Positions 33,471 through 45,759 of a stretch of 64,000 nucleotides of DNA are shown here, piece by piece (the first letter of the stretch is position 1; every line of letters starts with the position of its first letter). The stretch comes from Nephrocerus scutellatus (taxonomy: Eukaryota; Arthropoda; Insecta; Diptera; Pipunculidae), in the NCBI GenBank assembly GCA_947095585.1, contig OX352765.1:77855976-77919975 (forward strand). The letters are read 5' to 3'. The notes under the pieces were generated by a model. That model did not search any database, was not told the DNA's origin, and saw only the letters and a list, made by a program, of their open reading frames with translations. The translations under genes and the position numbers were made by a program.

Positions 33471-33795
33471 GCTATATCGAGCAGTAATGTGTTTTTCATA
33501 AAATTTGAATAATTTCATAAATGACGAAATAACAGCCTTTTGATTTAGTAACACTTCGATTGTCGCACTCCTACTTTGTTACGTAGTACTGAGTATGCGT
33601 TTTCAGCAAATAATTCCATAAAATCAAAAAAAAAAAAGACAAAATGGGTTTCTTTTACAATTTAAACATTTATTAGGTGATCGAAGTATAAATAAATAAT
33701 GACTGGCTGTAAGATGAACTTTAAAAATGCTTGGCATCACTTTCAATTTTGGACTAAAAGCAACACCAATAACACCCTCAATTTTCCAGGGAATT

Positions 33796-34113
33796 TTAAG
33801 TAGCAGGAGCCCCAGCAACAGCTCCGGCAGGCAGATCCAGAGGACCAGATACACCTTTTTCTCCAGTGTTTCCAGTTGGTCCTTTAGGGCCAGGGGCACC
33901 AGGTGGGCCAGGAGGACCGGGAGGACCAGGAATACACATGCATTTTGTTTGTTCTGACAATGTCGAAAGTAAAAGTCCTTTTCCTTCGACTGCAACGGAA
34001 ATTGCCAAAAGACCTATAACAAAAAAAAAGGAAATTCATGAAAATTTTACTTTTTCCGAACAAAAAAAATCCTCTCAATACTTACAAAGGAAAATACAGA
34101 CGATTATCTTCAT
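33796..34113 (-). CDS. Secreted minicollagen 5 with CxC motif (two exons, 81 aa)
   Basis: Exon 1 34113-34086, intron 34085-34014 (72 bp, T|GTAAGT donor, phase 1), exon 2 34013-33796. The leader reads MKIIVCIFLCLLAISVAV. A short segment ends in KCMCIPGPPG: Cys34 and Cys36 sit directly before 10 Gly-X-Y triplets (residues 39-68, [16 protein letters not shown]). The tail LDLPAGAVAGAPAT is Ala/Pro-rich. AATAAA lies at 33674-33669, 122 bp after the stop. The paired cysteines could cross-link chains next to the triple helix (inference from collagens in general). Lacks the Gly/His domains of the large members. Confidence 0.85.
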
Positions 34114-34129
34114 GTTTGAAAGTTGTCTA

Positions 34130-34168
34130 TTTTACCAAATGATGGACACGCTCTTTTTATACCAACAA
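34130..34168 (-). promoter_or_regulatory. Core promoter of minicollagen 5
   Basis: GGTATAAAAAGAG (34164-34152) lies about 40-50 bp upstream of the ATG, a strong TATA box. Confidence 0.65.
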
Positions 34169-34199
34169 CAGCATCACTTTATTGTAAAAATCATTTGCA

Positions 34200-35180
34200 G
34201 TTATTGCTCTCAGTGTTTCATTTGTCGAACGACCACTTGGTCCAGACCGGTTGCATACATTTTGTGGAACTCTCATGAGAGAAACAGCATTGTGGTGAGA
34301 TGAAGAAAACGTTGAATGGTTTTCAAAACATTGGCCGGAAAATCTGTTCAAGATGATACTTTTGATATCAGCTAATGCGACACATAAATATACATAAAAA
34401 TGTCTATGTAGATAATCTGTGAAAAATTAATTCAACAAGTAATGGATGTAAATTATGTAAATTTCGTCTGGTTTTCTTTTTGTTGTTTTTTCTTTCCAGA
34501 ATCAATAAAAAAACCAATTTTTGATTACATGTAGGTATAAAAGCTACAAACAGTAAAATCAAAAACAAGAAAACTGTTTTTGAGACCTGTATTTTATTGA
34601 TATACACTTTGAATTTGTTTTTCATTTTCCCACGTGAGATGTTCGCTGCGACCTTCAATCCCTTTATTATAAGGTTACTGACCGTAGGTAACGGCATCTG
34701 CATTTTCGAATACTTCGTATAAATATAAACTAGTTTTAGAACACAGGTTGATACAATTGGGGTCACAATTTCAATATTCGATGGTAAAGTCTGATAAGTT
34801 TTATGGTACTATGGTTTTATGTATTGTGTATCTGAAGAAAGAAATTAATGAAAATCATAATTATTCACTTTTAAAAATAAAATAAACTCCCGTTAAATTT
34901 AAACTCTCCTCCATTTATAAAAAGTCAAATAATATTCGTGTTTATTTGGTATGACTTAATGAAAATACATAATCATATAGTGCTCGAAGAACTTTTAATT
35001 TAAAAATATGCAACTTTCTGCTGGTTTGAGTTACAAAATATTTGTTTAAACTTTTATTTAATTGTATTAATAAATATTGTTTAATTAACATCTACCTAAT
35101 AGCCACCTCTTCAATTATACCTAAGCTGTCTGTGTCTGTCATATCCAAAACAGTGGTTCGCTAGACCTTATGACCTCACT
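34200..35180. other. No gene seen
   Basis: Very AT-rich 5' flank of gene 5. The minus-strand open frame 34766-34404 has no recognisable domain or family and looks like chance. Confidence 0.45.
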
Positions 35181-35400
35181 TTTTAAATTCTCTATATTAA
35201 CTTCGCTTGCCCCTGGGCAAGTCAGTGTGTCGGTCGGTTGGCGTGAAATTTGACGCTAGATTTTTAACCCAATTCGCAAAGCCCGATTTTATTTAAATTT
35301 TGCACACGTGTGTAGTTCCGGTGACAACACTTCCTATTAAAATTTGGAGCCCATCGAACCTCAGGGCCGAAGGTTGCCCTTATAAAATTCCGACGTTTCG
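35181..35400 (-). repeat. ACACATGTGT-family repeat, copy 6
   Basis: Begins (as its 3' end) TTTTTAAATTCTCTATATTA and contains ATTTTGCACACGTGTGTAG. Reverse orientation to copies 1-5. Confidence 0.7.
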
Positions 35401-37180
35401 GATTTTAGTTGGCCTATGGTTACAACTTGGTGCCAGCACTTTTTCCCCACCGCGGTCTCGCCATATATGTACGTAGTGATATAGCTTACCAAACCCAAGC
35501 ACATTTCAATCATTGTTCCAACGCAGAATTTAACTTCATTTGGCTCAAAGTCAAAGTGCATAAGCATATCGTATTCTACTGCTTCATATATAGAAGCCCT
35601 TATTTATACAGTGTCTCAACTTGTAGTGAGTTAGATGCACTGTCCGACTCTATCACTAGAATTTTATCAATTGATCCATTGTCTGGAATCGTAATTGCGG
35701 GAGATTTCAATATACACAATTCTAGTTTGCTTCGCCATTCAGGATTAACAGGAAACCGCAAGCTGATTTTAACAATCTCACTCAGCTTGTAAATTCCAAA
35801 CATTGTAAGTCATAACGCTAATACCCTTGACTTGTTTCTTACTTCTCTTCCTACACACCTACACCGTCAGTGTATTATCGCCTCTAGGCTCTTCAGACCA
35901 TTGTGTAGTATCAGCTTATTTCTCGTTGTCAAACCACACAGTTAAAGAGAAAACTCCTAAAAGAAAAGTATGGCTACACGAGAAAGCCAACTGGGATGGT
36001 GGTGTGGATGCCACTTCTGATACGATCACTAACATAATCCCCGAGGGTGTGAGAAACTTTATCCCTTCCAGGACAAAGTGTATCAAACCGAAGGAAAATG
36101 CTTGGTATGATTTAAGCTGCAAAGAGGCTACTACGAACCGTGAGGTTTGCTTTCGGATATATAAAAAAACCCCCACTGTGGAAAACCGAACCACAAATTT
36201 AGACGAGTCAGAAATGATTGAATGCGCCAAATTCGACTATGACCAAAAACTGAGAAAAAAAAACTTCAATGTCCCAAAGGAGTAAAAATTTTTGGTCATT
36301 CGTGATAAAAATACTGCCTCATCTTCAATTCCAACGCTCATTCACAATGACATTCCAACTGTCAGCCCTATAGACAAGGCCAATCTGCTTGCTTCACATT
36401 TCGCAGCTAGCTCTACGCTACCAGATAGCGCGTGGTCGCCGCCTGTACTTGCAAGGGTTGAATCCTCTATCGGACAGATTTACTTTCGTACTCGTCAAGT
36501 GGCTAGAGTATTAAATGATCTCAACATTCATAAATCTGCTGGGCCTGATGGCATTCCCGCTATAGTTTTGAAGAGGTGTTCTTCAACGTTGGCATTACCA
36601 TTACTGTGCATTACTGCGCAGACTTTTCCATTTCTCTTATTCTTCTGAAGTCGTCCCAAGGTATTGCAAATTAGAAAACAAGGCGTATATTCGCCCTTAA
36701 CTTGAATACAACTGTATTGTCTGAGCAGGTGCCCCCAAGACCACATTGCATGTACTAGACAGAGTTCAGAACCGCGCGTTAAAACTTTTTGGTGACGTAC
36801 ATATCGCGAAAACAATCGAATCGCTTGAACATCGTAGGCATGTTTCCTGCCTGTCACTGCTTTATCGCTTTTTCCACAAGCGGTGTTCAAAAGAAATATC
36901 CAAATTCATCCCGCCATCTCCATCTCCAACCCATCCGTAATACCCGTGCCTCAACTCGAGCTCACGGGTCCACCATTAAGCCTATCTTCGGACGTACTAA
37001 CCAATTTAGAGATTCCTTCTTTAGCCGCACGATAGTTATGTGGAATTAATTGCCTGATTCTGTGTTTCTGCATTTGTATGATCTGCAGTCGTTTAAGACA
37101 CGCGTGCATAGACATCTCATCTTTTCCTCTCACTAATTTCCTAACGCCCACGCTGTGCTAAGCATTATGGTGTGTACATT
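35400..37180 (+). mobile_element. CR1-like LINE (family E), decayed with RT-core deletion
   Basis: Endonuclease: GLAIYVRSDIAYQTQAHFNH, IVIAGDFNIHNSS and LGSSDHCVVSAYF, across two frames. Pre-RT: KENAWYDLSCKEATTNREV. RT start: INIHKSAGPDGIPAIVLKR (as NIHKSAGPDG). The sequence then jumps near 36650-36745 straight to RVQNRALKLFGD, so the palm with YADD is deleted. End: RDSFFSRTIVMWN then YDLQSFKTRVHRHL and a short A-tail at 37182-37191. Confidence 0.8.
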
Positions 37181-37184
37181 ATAA

Positions 37185-37425
37185 AAAAAAATTAACCCGA
37201 TTTTCTTAAAGTTTTATACACATGTGTTTGATGGGTAACACTTTTTGTAAAAAATTTGGAGACCCCGTGCACCGGAGTCTTGAGGACCAAAATTTTTTTT
37301 TAAAAGAATTAGCCCGATTATCATCTTTCATCAAATTTTATATACGTATGTATCTCCGATGGACAACACTTTTTGTAAAAATTTTGGTGACCCCGGTTAT
37401 GGGGCCCCAAAAAAAAAAAAATAAA
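37185..37425 (-). repeat. ACACATGTGT-family repeat, copy 7 (two units)
   Basis: TTTTATACACATGTGTTTGA and TTTTATATACGTATGTATCT units are about 125 bp apart, with GACCCCG blocks between. Confidence 0.65.
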
Positions 37426-37429
37426 AAAA

Positions 37430-37570
37430 TAAAATAGGTGCCGCTGGAGTTGAGATATTTCGGAAAATGTGTGTTTATGACTGGATTTGGTTCATATTGA
37501 CACCATATGTTCGTTTAGTGAAAGTGGTACAAAAAAAAGATTCCGTCATTTTGACGGGTATGCACTAGTA
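37430..37570 (+). repeat. Dispersed repeat with CCGTCA-TGACGG hairpin
   Basis: GGTGCCGCTGGAGTTGAGAT ... GATTCCGTCATTTTGACGGG ... CACTAG. The same sequence is on the minus strand at 53515-53660. A 6-bp stem hairpin near the end followed by CTAG|T resembles a Helitron 3' terminus. Confidence 0.5.
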
Positions 37571-38150
37571 GTTTAATAATTAGAAACAGAAATGTCAAAA
37601 AAAATTTCAGAAGGAAAATATTCGTAGACATCTGCCCAGATCTGCCGCTACATGATCTGTATCTCAAATCACACTTACTGTGAAACCAAACGGACCTAAT
37701 GTCTCGTTGTGATTCTCGAAAATATTTAGTTCTGGCAACTGAAGATTGATTGAATTTGCAAATTATTTCGCTGTATTACTATGTTAGGTCTGCTGTTGCA
37801 TAAATTATTACTAGAAAATGTCTTATGGCTTTTAAATTTTTGAAGTGAAACTTCTTTGCGCGAATTATGTCGCTATTGCTTCGCGGTTATAAAAAAAAAC
37901 AACTTTTTTTTACTTAACTTATCTGAGTACTTTATTGGACTTCCTTACATTATTAATTTTCCAATTTATAACTTAAAGTTAAGAATTTTTACAATGTGTT
38001 TTGTTGTTGCTCTACCGGGTGACTGACATGAAGTGTTACCAACTTCAGACCAGTGATGACAGAGCGCTCAAACTTACACTAATGACAGTTCATTCCATTG
38101 TTTACAAGCGTTCAAAAGCATTTTAGTGGGAAATATTCAGAAAAGGGTTA
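37571..38150. other. No gene seen
   Basis: AT-rich spacer; 38030-38150 may be the 5' flank of the mariner remnant. No clear terminal inverted repeat was found. Confidence 0.4.
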
Positions 38151-38156
38151 TCCGCA

Positions 38157-38982
38157 ATGGACTTCAAGCGTAATCGTGTGATTGCTCTACATTTGGCTGG
38201 AAAACCACAGCCGCAGATTGTTAACCAATTAAAACAACTGCATGCATGTGAATAAAATGTTTGTGTATCGCACCATAAATCGTTATAACGATATTGGCAG
38301 CATTACAAAACGCCATGGTGGTGGACCGAAACGTACTGCAACATCGCCGGATATCATTCGGAAGGTGAATGCCAAATTGGCTCGGAATCCGCACCGTAGC
38401 GGCAGAAAAATGGCTCGTGAGGCGAATATATTCCTCGAACGGATGCAGCACATATTGAAAGATCATCTTGGACTAAAGGCCTTGAAATTCTCAAAAACGC
38501 ATGGTCTCATGCATGCATGCTCAAAAAAAAGTTAAAGTGGAAAGAGCAAAGGAGTTGTTACGCTTGCACGAAAGTGGCGATTTGCCGAATTTGGTTTTCT
38601 CCGATGAGTCACCGTTCGTTATTGAGCAATATGTGAACAAGCAAAACGACCGGATTTACTTGACCGACCGTTCTACTGAAAATTTGGACCAACGGATTGC
38701 CACTCGAAACCAAGCGCCACCGATGGTGATGGTTTGGGCCACCGTAACGGCCGAAAGCCGTTCACCGCTCGTTTTATTTTTGTGGACCGTGGCATCAAGA
38801 TAAATGCTCAAATTTATCGGGATCATGTGTTAGAGGGAGCGTTGAAGCATTGGGCACAAAAACATTTCGGCCGCAGAGCCTGGACATTTCAACAGGATTC
38901 GGCGCCGATCACTGTTGCCCCTGATGCAACTTGGGTTCAACGGATTTTGGATTCGGCGTTCGTCAGACGAATGCTTGGTTGA
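38157..38982 (+). pseudogene. mariner-type (maT-like) transposase remnant
   Basis: MDFKRNRVIALHLAGKPQP at the start, then HTH region RTINRYNDIGSITKRHGGGP and RNPHRSGRKMAREANIF, PNLVFSDESPFVIEQ (first catalytic D), MVMVWATVTAE, and WTFQQDSAP (second catalytic D). Frameshifts occur near 38236, 38520 and 38770. Sequence after QQDSAP degenerates, so the third acidic residue is lost. Lineage (maT/DD37D-like) is judged from motif wording. Confidence 0.8.
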
Positions 38983-38989
38983 AGTAAAC

Positions 38990-39600
38990 CATCCCTCCTT
39001 TGATTTAGAACTCTCCTGAGTAATATATCTAGTTTCAATAAGATATTGTTAGGTTTTCGGTTTGAAATATATGTAAAATAAGTTAATTACAATAAAGACT
39101 ATGGTAACTGTTATCCAGTTTACGGTGGAGTGTATTTTTCTAACAAATTTGAGTTCTTTTATTTTCTCCATATTCCCAATTTGGGAGATTATAATTTCGT
39201 CACACGTTTGTTGTGATTTACTTTCATTAATTTTGAATTTAAAATTTTGTATGACAAATACTTCTTATTTGCACATAAGTGCTTTCAATTACGGTTTCCA
39301 TTTGATTTTTTAATAGCATAAGAAGAAGGTCAGTTTCAAATTCAATGATATTTGAATTTTTGTTAATGATTTTCTTACAGTTTCCTTTAAAAATACATAA
39401 TAGACTTATTTTAAAGTTATATTTTTAAAAATCTTTATTAAATTCGTATTTTGTTTTGTTTATTGTGATTATCTGTTGATATTTAAAGATTAATTCATCG
39501 GATTTTTCCTTTTCCTAATGGTATGAAAATTGACCTCTTTGCTTGTGTAGTGTGCTTTGGAATTTTTATGGAAAATATTATGCTATCGTCTTTATGTTTG
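38990..39600. other. No gene seen
   Basis: AT-rich spacer without recognised features. Confidence 0.45.
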
Positions 39601-39722
39601 GCGCAAGAGAGCAATATTATAGTTTGGGGATCTGCGATTAATCGGGAAACTACTGACTGCTCAAAATTTGGTTTGAGGCAGTAGCGCATCAAGTTCTGGA
39701 TGTAGTGCTTGCTCTATATATA

Positions 39723-41211
39723 CAGTCCGGTTCAAAAGATTACCGCCACTCAATTCTGAGAAGCAAAAATCAATTTCCAGCCGGTTTGTGTGAGATAGAA
39801 AAAATTGTGAAATAGAGAAAGAAAGAGTATTTAGTACTGAATTCAATAGCAAAAAGCAAAAATCGTAGACATCAAGATAACTGTGTTTTTTGTTTTTTTT
39901 TAAATGAGTCAGAAATTCATGACTTAGTTTTGGTTCATTTGATTACCGCCACTTGAAAAATTACATGAAATAATAGCATTATGTGTGATTTCTTACCAAA
40001 ATTGTATTTTTTTTAAAATATAATTTCTAATATTTAGTGGAACTTCCATTTTTCAGAATAACTTCTAAAATACGATCCTGGTGGTGGCCACAGCAATAGC
40101 TGGACATTTTGGCTTGTGATGTACGATTTTACAACGCGAGCTGTGTGTATTGTCGCGTTATCTTGTTGGAAAATCCATGAGAGTGGTGTGAAAAGGTCAT
40201 GGATTTTAGGGAAAACAGATTCCAGTAACGTTTTGTAACTGTTTCCGTTCATTTTTGTACTTTGAAACACCAAATCAATTGTGCCATAATAAGATAATTG
40301 AACCCCAGACCATTACGCCCCCTTTTCTACTATGATGGCGATTCAAAAACACTTCTTCTTTCCTAAGGTCATGAAAATAATAATTATACCCATCTGGTCC
40401 ATCCAAATTAATTATTTTTTCATCTGAAAATACGACTTTTCGCCAGTCATTAACACTTTGACCTTGCATCACATTCCAAGTCATGTGCTTCTTTGCGAAT
40501 TCCAATCGTTTCTGCTTTCGTCCATCATTCAGTGGTGTTTTTTTCTTTATCTTCAGCCGCTTCACATGTTTTGCACTTAAAATAGCACAGCGGACAGTCG
40601 ATTTAGTGCCATTAACACCAGCTTGGAGGGCAATTTTTGCTGTAGAAAGAGCCGAATTGGAGGCCGATCTAACAATTTTTCGTTTACCCTGAGGTTTAAG
40701 TGCCGTTGAAACCCTTCCTTTATAATTTCCTCCATAAGATTTTGTATCCTTCAAATAATTTAGTATGGCTTCGTGACCTCGTCCGATCATACGACCTATA
40801 GCACGACCTGAAAGCCCTTCGTGATGATACACATCTATTTTGGCCCTTTCTGATAAAGTTAAACACTTTTTCTTACCCATTGATAAAAAAACTGACTAGC
40901 AAAAATACTAATTTTTGACTTCACTTTCAAATTTTCAAAAAATAAACTATTCAGATTCATAAAAAACGACAATGTGTTTGGTGGCGGTAATCAAATGAAC
41001 CAAAGCAAAGTCTTGAATTTCTGACTCATTTTTCAAAACAAAACAAAAAACACAGTTATCTTGGATGTCTACGATTTTTTCTTGCTATTGAATTCTGTAC
41101 TAAATACTCTTTCTTTCTCTATTTCACAATTTTTTCTATCTCACACAAACCGGCTGGAAATTGACTTTTGCTTCTCAGAATTGAGTGACGGTAATCTATT
41201 GAACCGGACTG
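39723..41211 (-). mobile_element. Tc1-like DNA transposon with ~240-bp terminal inverted repeats
   Basis: Ends are CAGTCCGGTTCAAAAGATTA on the left and TCTATTGAACCGGACTG on the right, flanked by TA (39721-39722 and 41212-41213). Inverted repeats extend to about 39965 and from about 40975. A second copy of the end motif (TGGTTCATTTGATTACCGCC) sits at the inner edge of each repeat, giving a direct-repeat pair within each terminus as in IR/DR elements. Total length is 1489 bp. Confidence 0.9.
40034..40880 (-). pseudogene. Tc1-like transposase, frameshifted
   Basis: The first frame (40880-40275) has MGKKKCLTLSERAKIDVYHH, a HTH region LSGRAIGRMIGRGHEAI, a second HTH-like GKRKIVRSASNSALSTAKI, and KVVFSDEKIINLDGPDGYN (first catalytic D), ending at GGVMVWGSIILL. 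A one-base-type frameshift near 40290 leads to the second frame with STKMNGNSYKTLLESV and WIFQQDNATIHTA (second catalytic D). The third block should read as WPP.SPDLNPIE but is WPPPGSYFRSYSE, so the third acidic residue is missing. The protein is not functional as it stands. Confidence 0.88.
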
Positions 41212-44200
41212 TATGTAGGTTAAAATTGCAAGTGCGAAAGGTCTAGCGTTTCTAGTCTAGGTAACGTGGGTTAGCACCATGTGGTACCGAAAAACACCCG
41301 CTATTGAAACCGACACAACGCCTCGGATAAGTAATGATCGAATAATGACGACTTTTGGTTATTGTACTCGGACTAAGATTGGTTTCTGGAATGTGCGGAC
41401 GCTCCTTGACTCAGGGATTGAAGGACCTCAAAATGCCAGATTTCTTCAACCGGAACGTGAGTTTCTTCGATATAATTTGGACATACTGGAAGTGAGTGAA
41501 GTAAGATGGTTCGACGCGGGAGAGTACCAATCCCCAACTTGTAACACTGTGCTACTCTACTCCGGCAAATCCTCCGGCAGTCCCCGTGAATCTGGAGTGG
41601 GTCTGCTGCTAACGCCTAATTTCCTGGCACCCACATGGTGATAGGATCTTATCGGCCAGATTTCGGACTAGTGTACTGCGCGTCACGATCATACAGTGTT
41701 ACGCCCCAACGAATCCTTCGACTGAGGATGAAAAGGACAACTTCTACAATCAGCTAAGCGCTGTATTCAACGCAATGCCGAACGGAGATATCGTCATCGT
41801 GATGAGGAACTTGAATGCCAAGGTAGCCAACAACAATGAGGGACTCAGACATGTGATTGGGATGCACGGCCTCGGCGAACGAAATGACAATAGTGAAAGA
41901 TTTTTTGATTTCTGCAACACCAACCACCTTGTCATAGGAGGCACCATGTTTGAGCATAAGAACGGCCACAAAGTCAGTTGGGTGTCAACTGACATCATCA
42001 TCCAACCAAATAGACCATGTGGCGATCAGCTGATGTTTTTGGAGCTGTCTTTTAGACGTCCGAAACAGTCGAGGTGCCGACATGGGTATGGTACGGGATC
42101 ATCACCTTATGGTAGCTACTGTCCAGTTACGTACTGCATCAGTTCAAAGACTCCGCAATATCATCCGAATGCCTTGGTATAACATCGACCGGCTAAAGAT
42201 CCATTCAGTACGCCAACAATTAAGGTATCTTTTATCGCAAGGAGTGGAAGCAATCAGCAGCTCACTGCTGACAACCATCCAAGAACATTTGAAAGCTGTG
42301 AAAAATGTTTTCACATCTGGAGTGGAAGGTATTGTTGGTAGAAGCCAGGCAAGGCACAGCACGTCGCTTACCGAGGCGGCGGATTGAAAAACGTAAGCTA
42401 CTTAAAGCTCGTATTGTAGATTGAGCAGCCGCGAGGATTGAGCTAGAGTCCCCGTATCGGAGCAAAATGAGATAGGTGCAGCGTAGTGTAAGACGTGACA
42501 AACGTAACTATATTAACAACCTGGACTCAGAAGCAGAGGAAGCAGCAAGCAGGTGCGATAGCAAAACCGTTTACAGAATCACCAAAGAGCTGACAGGTGG
42601 TCACCGCTCTAGCCAACATCCGGTAAAAGGCCTAGATGGTGCCGTACTAGTTTCAGATGAGGATCAGCTCAAGCGATGGAAGTTGCATTTTTCTACGGTC
42701 CTTAACCGTGTATTCGCGAACGAGTGTCAACAGACAGTTTATCTGGCTCGCCTTGCGCAGGAGAGGTATACTCGATAAACGAATAGCTATTATTAAAGCA
42801 ACCTATGATGGCTTTGCATTCTAACGCCGATACTCTTTTTGTTGGTGATTAGCGATATGCTTCGCGCAGATTTATCTACTGGAAACGGATGAATTCGTTG
42901 GACTCTTACATCTCAACTCAAACATCAGGATTACGCTGACGACGTTTGTTTACTCTCACACAGGATTATGGAGCTGCACCAAATGACAACAAATGTGTGG
43001 AAAGGGAGAAAAATGTTCCGGGTTTGAAGATTAATACTGCCAAAACCAAAATCATCAACCGCGGCACTAACCCAGTAACTCAAGTTAACACTGCTGGACA
43101 ACCGGTAGAGAGAGTAGTCCCAATATCTTAGGAGTATTGTCTCGACCGAAGGTGTTTGGAATGATGTCTATGATATGGCGAAGAAATGCGACTGTTCCGT
43201 TCAAATGTTGAATATGTGCTGTTGTATAGGTGCAGCACTTGGAAGGTGACCGCTACTATCACAAAAAGATTAAAAACGTTCGTAAATAGGTGCCTACGGA
43301 ACATTTTAAGGGTTTTCTGGCCTAACCCTATCTCTAACGAACATCTCTACCAGATAACGGGTCAGGAACGAACAGGCAAAACCATCCAACGACGGAAGTG
43401 GCATTTTATAGCAAACTGCGCAATGCAATGGATCTCAGAATGGTAGAAGAACGGATCGTCTGAGAAATATATGGCGCAGAACAGTTGAGAAGTAGTGACG
43501 GCAATTGGCGAAGAGTTGGAGAGAGCTGAAGCTCATTGCCAGAAACCGCACGCGATGTCGCGTAGGCGTAGTAGAGGCCATTGAACCCACAAGGGGATAT
43601 AGGACATAAAGAAGAAAGAAAGTTAATGGCAGCAATGTTGCATTTAAAGTGCCTGCGCGGGAAATTAAAAAAGTCACTGACTTATCAAACTGCCCTCGCA
43701 TTATTGTCAGGTGAAGGAAGGTTATGGGCTTAATACCTTGGGGGGAATACAAAATATTAATGTGAGCCAACCAATTTTTATGAAGTTTTCAATGCATGTT
43801 ATTGGCAGGTTTGGAAAAAGGTATAGCCTATAATACACCACAACACACCTTGTGTTAAGAGGGATGGGGAAAATTTAAAATTTTATTATCAGCCACATTT
43901 ACAAACGCACCCCGGTTGTAGAGCCAAATATGAAGATGATCGTGAAGAATTAGAAGATTGTTTTCAATTTCCAAACTATTAGATAGTATTTTCTAGCAAA
44001 TCTAAAATAAGTAATCAGTTTTGTTTTGATACAATTTTACAATATTTTTATTGAATTATAAAATTGAACTTAAACTAAAAGCCTAATTGATATAATAAAA
44101 TAAGTGTACCTTTCAACAATCAATTGTCATTTATCAATAATTTTATTCAATGTGTTATTCGGAAGAGGAGTTATTATGCTTCATCTTTTCCTGATGTTCA

Positions 44201-44234
44201 ATAATTTCGCCTGGGTCTATCTGGTTCTGTTCTT

Positions 44235-44531
44235 CTAAATGTTAATGATCCTGCCAGGATTTCCAGGTGGTCCAGGGAGCCCAGTTGGTCCCTTATCGCC
44301 TACTGGACCCGGCATTCCTGGTGGACCTGGTGGTCCCGGAGGTCCCACAACTTTATGGACAACTTTTTGAATGAAACGACCATCCATCTTGGGTTCATCG
44401 GCGGCGACCACGCAGAGTACAAGGACAACTGAAAAAATGTTGAAAGAAATTAGTTAATATTTTAAAATATTATCGTTGGCGTTTACGCAGTTACACAACT
44501 TACAAAGTAAGGCACAAGTTAAAGTCTTCAT
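44235..44531 (-). CDS. Secreted minicollagen 6 (73 aa, duplicate of gene 4)
   Basis: Exon 1 44531-44504, intron 44503-44429 (75 bp), exon 2 44428-44235. By eye the coding sequence matches 24911-25207 base for base, while flanking DNA shows scattered substitutions and indels (for example the A-tract and GTAAGTAGAAGG versus GTAAGTGAGG just upstream). The TATA (GTATAAATTG) and AATAAA signal are retained. Either the duplication is recent, or the genes are under purifying selection or gene conversion. Function as for gene 4. Confidence 0.85.
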
Positions 44532-45759
44532 GGCTGGGCCTATTCTGATTTGTAGAAGTAAGTGAGGTTCAATTTATACGAAAATTTTACTGCTGTAAGG
44601 CACATGATTATACTCTGTCCGATAATCCGGTTTTCCTCGTAACTACTAACCCTAATGTTTTTATTCTTCATAAAAAAACCTCGTAACACACTCTGCTGGT
44701 TGTTCGAATTTACACTAATAAAAGGCAGACTACACCATTAATAGGCGGATGGAAAATTAAGAAAATCGATGAGTGAATAAATTACTTATTTTCAGAAGTG
44801 ACGCTGGGCTGCGACTAGATTGAAATACCTTACCTGTGCAAGATAAGAGATGAACTACCCAGTAACCTTAATGTCGGCATTGTCAACCTTTTTTTTGGCT
44901 GTGTATATATGTAGATATGTAAATATTAAGACTTTTGATAAGACATAAGGGAATCCAAAGTGAACTAGCGCAAATAGAAGATGTAGAAACACGTTAAAGT
45001 AAAGTTCAGTTGTTGCTTTATCTGAATAAGTTAAATGATTTGCATTCGGACATCTTTTATTGCTCCGATGAATATTTCAATTATTGGTAATTAGTTAGTT
45101 CTACGGTAACAGAAGACAGCTGAGCAAAATAAACTTTACGAAATACAAAGCTAATAGTCCACAATCAAGTTCAACAAAGAGTGAAAATAGAATCTTTAAA
45201 TTTTATTGAGTTATAATAAAAAAAAAGAGCAGGGTGGGCTGTGTCGTGGGTTTTGAGCGTGACAACGTCTGTCCGGGACGAAAGAAAAGAAAACAAAGAT
45301 CTTGTTGTCTGTGGGACATAAACACGGACAGATATATTAAAAAAAATTTCTATACTAAATACAAGTCCTACGACTTGCACCGTAGCTCAACACATACATC
45401 ATCATCACATCACATTATATATAAATTATTTATCAGCGAATTTTAATATTCATTACCACTAACTGTGAAGTGGCTGCATATTGCATATCACTCAGTGCCC
45501 AAACAGAGTAATCAGCTTTTGGTTTCAACTCGTAAAAAAATTTGAGTAGTTTTAAAATAAATTGAAGAGAATAGAAATTTGAAGAGAGAAGTATTTCGCT
45601 TTGATACATGCAGGCCAATTATTCATCATTAAATTTCTTTTGCATGGTTGTCTCTCTTCTGTAATTGATCGAAGAGTTATTTACTCTAGTTACTGTAAAC
45701 ATGACTAAGGATAAGATAAGCGAAAAGAAAAGGAAATAGTTGCAAGGAAGCTTGCAGCA

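Larger units (their letters stand above)
39605..43620 (+). mobile_element. LINE B (endonuclease/RT), copy 1, interrupted by a Tc1-like element
   Basis: The 5' leader at 39605-39722 resumes at 41212 after the Tc1-like insertion; the order matches the minus-strand copy at 53510-53200. Endonuclease: TKIGFWNVRTLLDSGIEGPQ, LEVSEVRWFDAGEYQSP, GVGLLL, then IVMRNLNAKVANNNEG and ERFFDFCNTNHLVIGGTMF. Later frames give the pre-RT KRNYINNLDSEAEEAASRC, and the RT palm QDYADDVCLLS near 42930. A deletion near 42745 removes the RT fingers present in copy 2. The end is A-rich at about 43605-43620. Endonuclease wording is like proteins annotated craniofacial development protein 2. Confidence 0.85.

Noticed and set aside
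34404..34766. Possible 120-codon gene upstream of minicollagen 5
   Set aside because: AT-rich, Lys/Asn/Ile-biased, no conserved motif, no supporting promoter.
35361..35567. Minus-strand frame overlapping the CR1-like endonuclease
   Set aside because: Shadow of the plus-strand endonuclease frame.
40034..40880. Intact Tc1-like transposase
   Set aside because: Frameshift near 40290 and loss of the third catalytic block.
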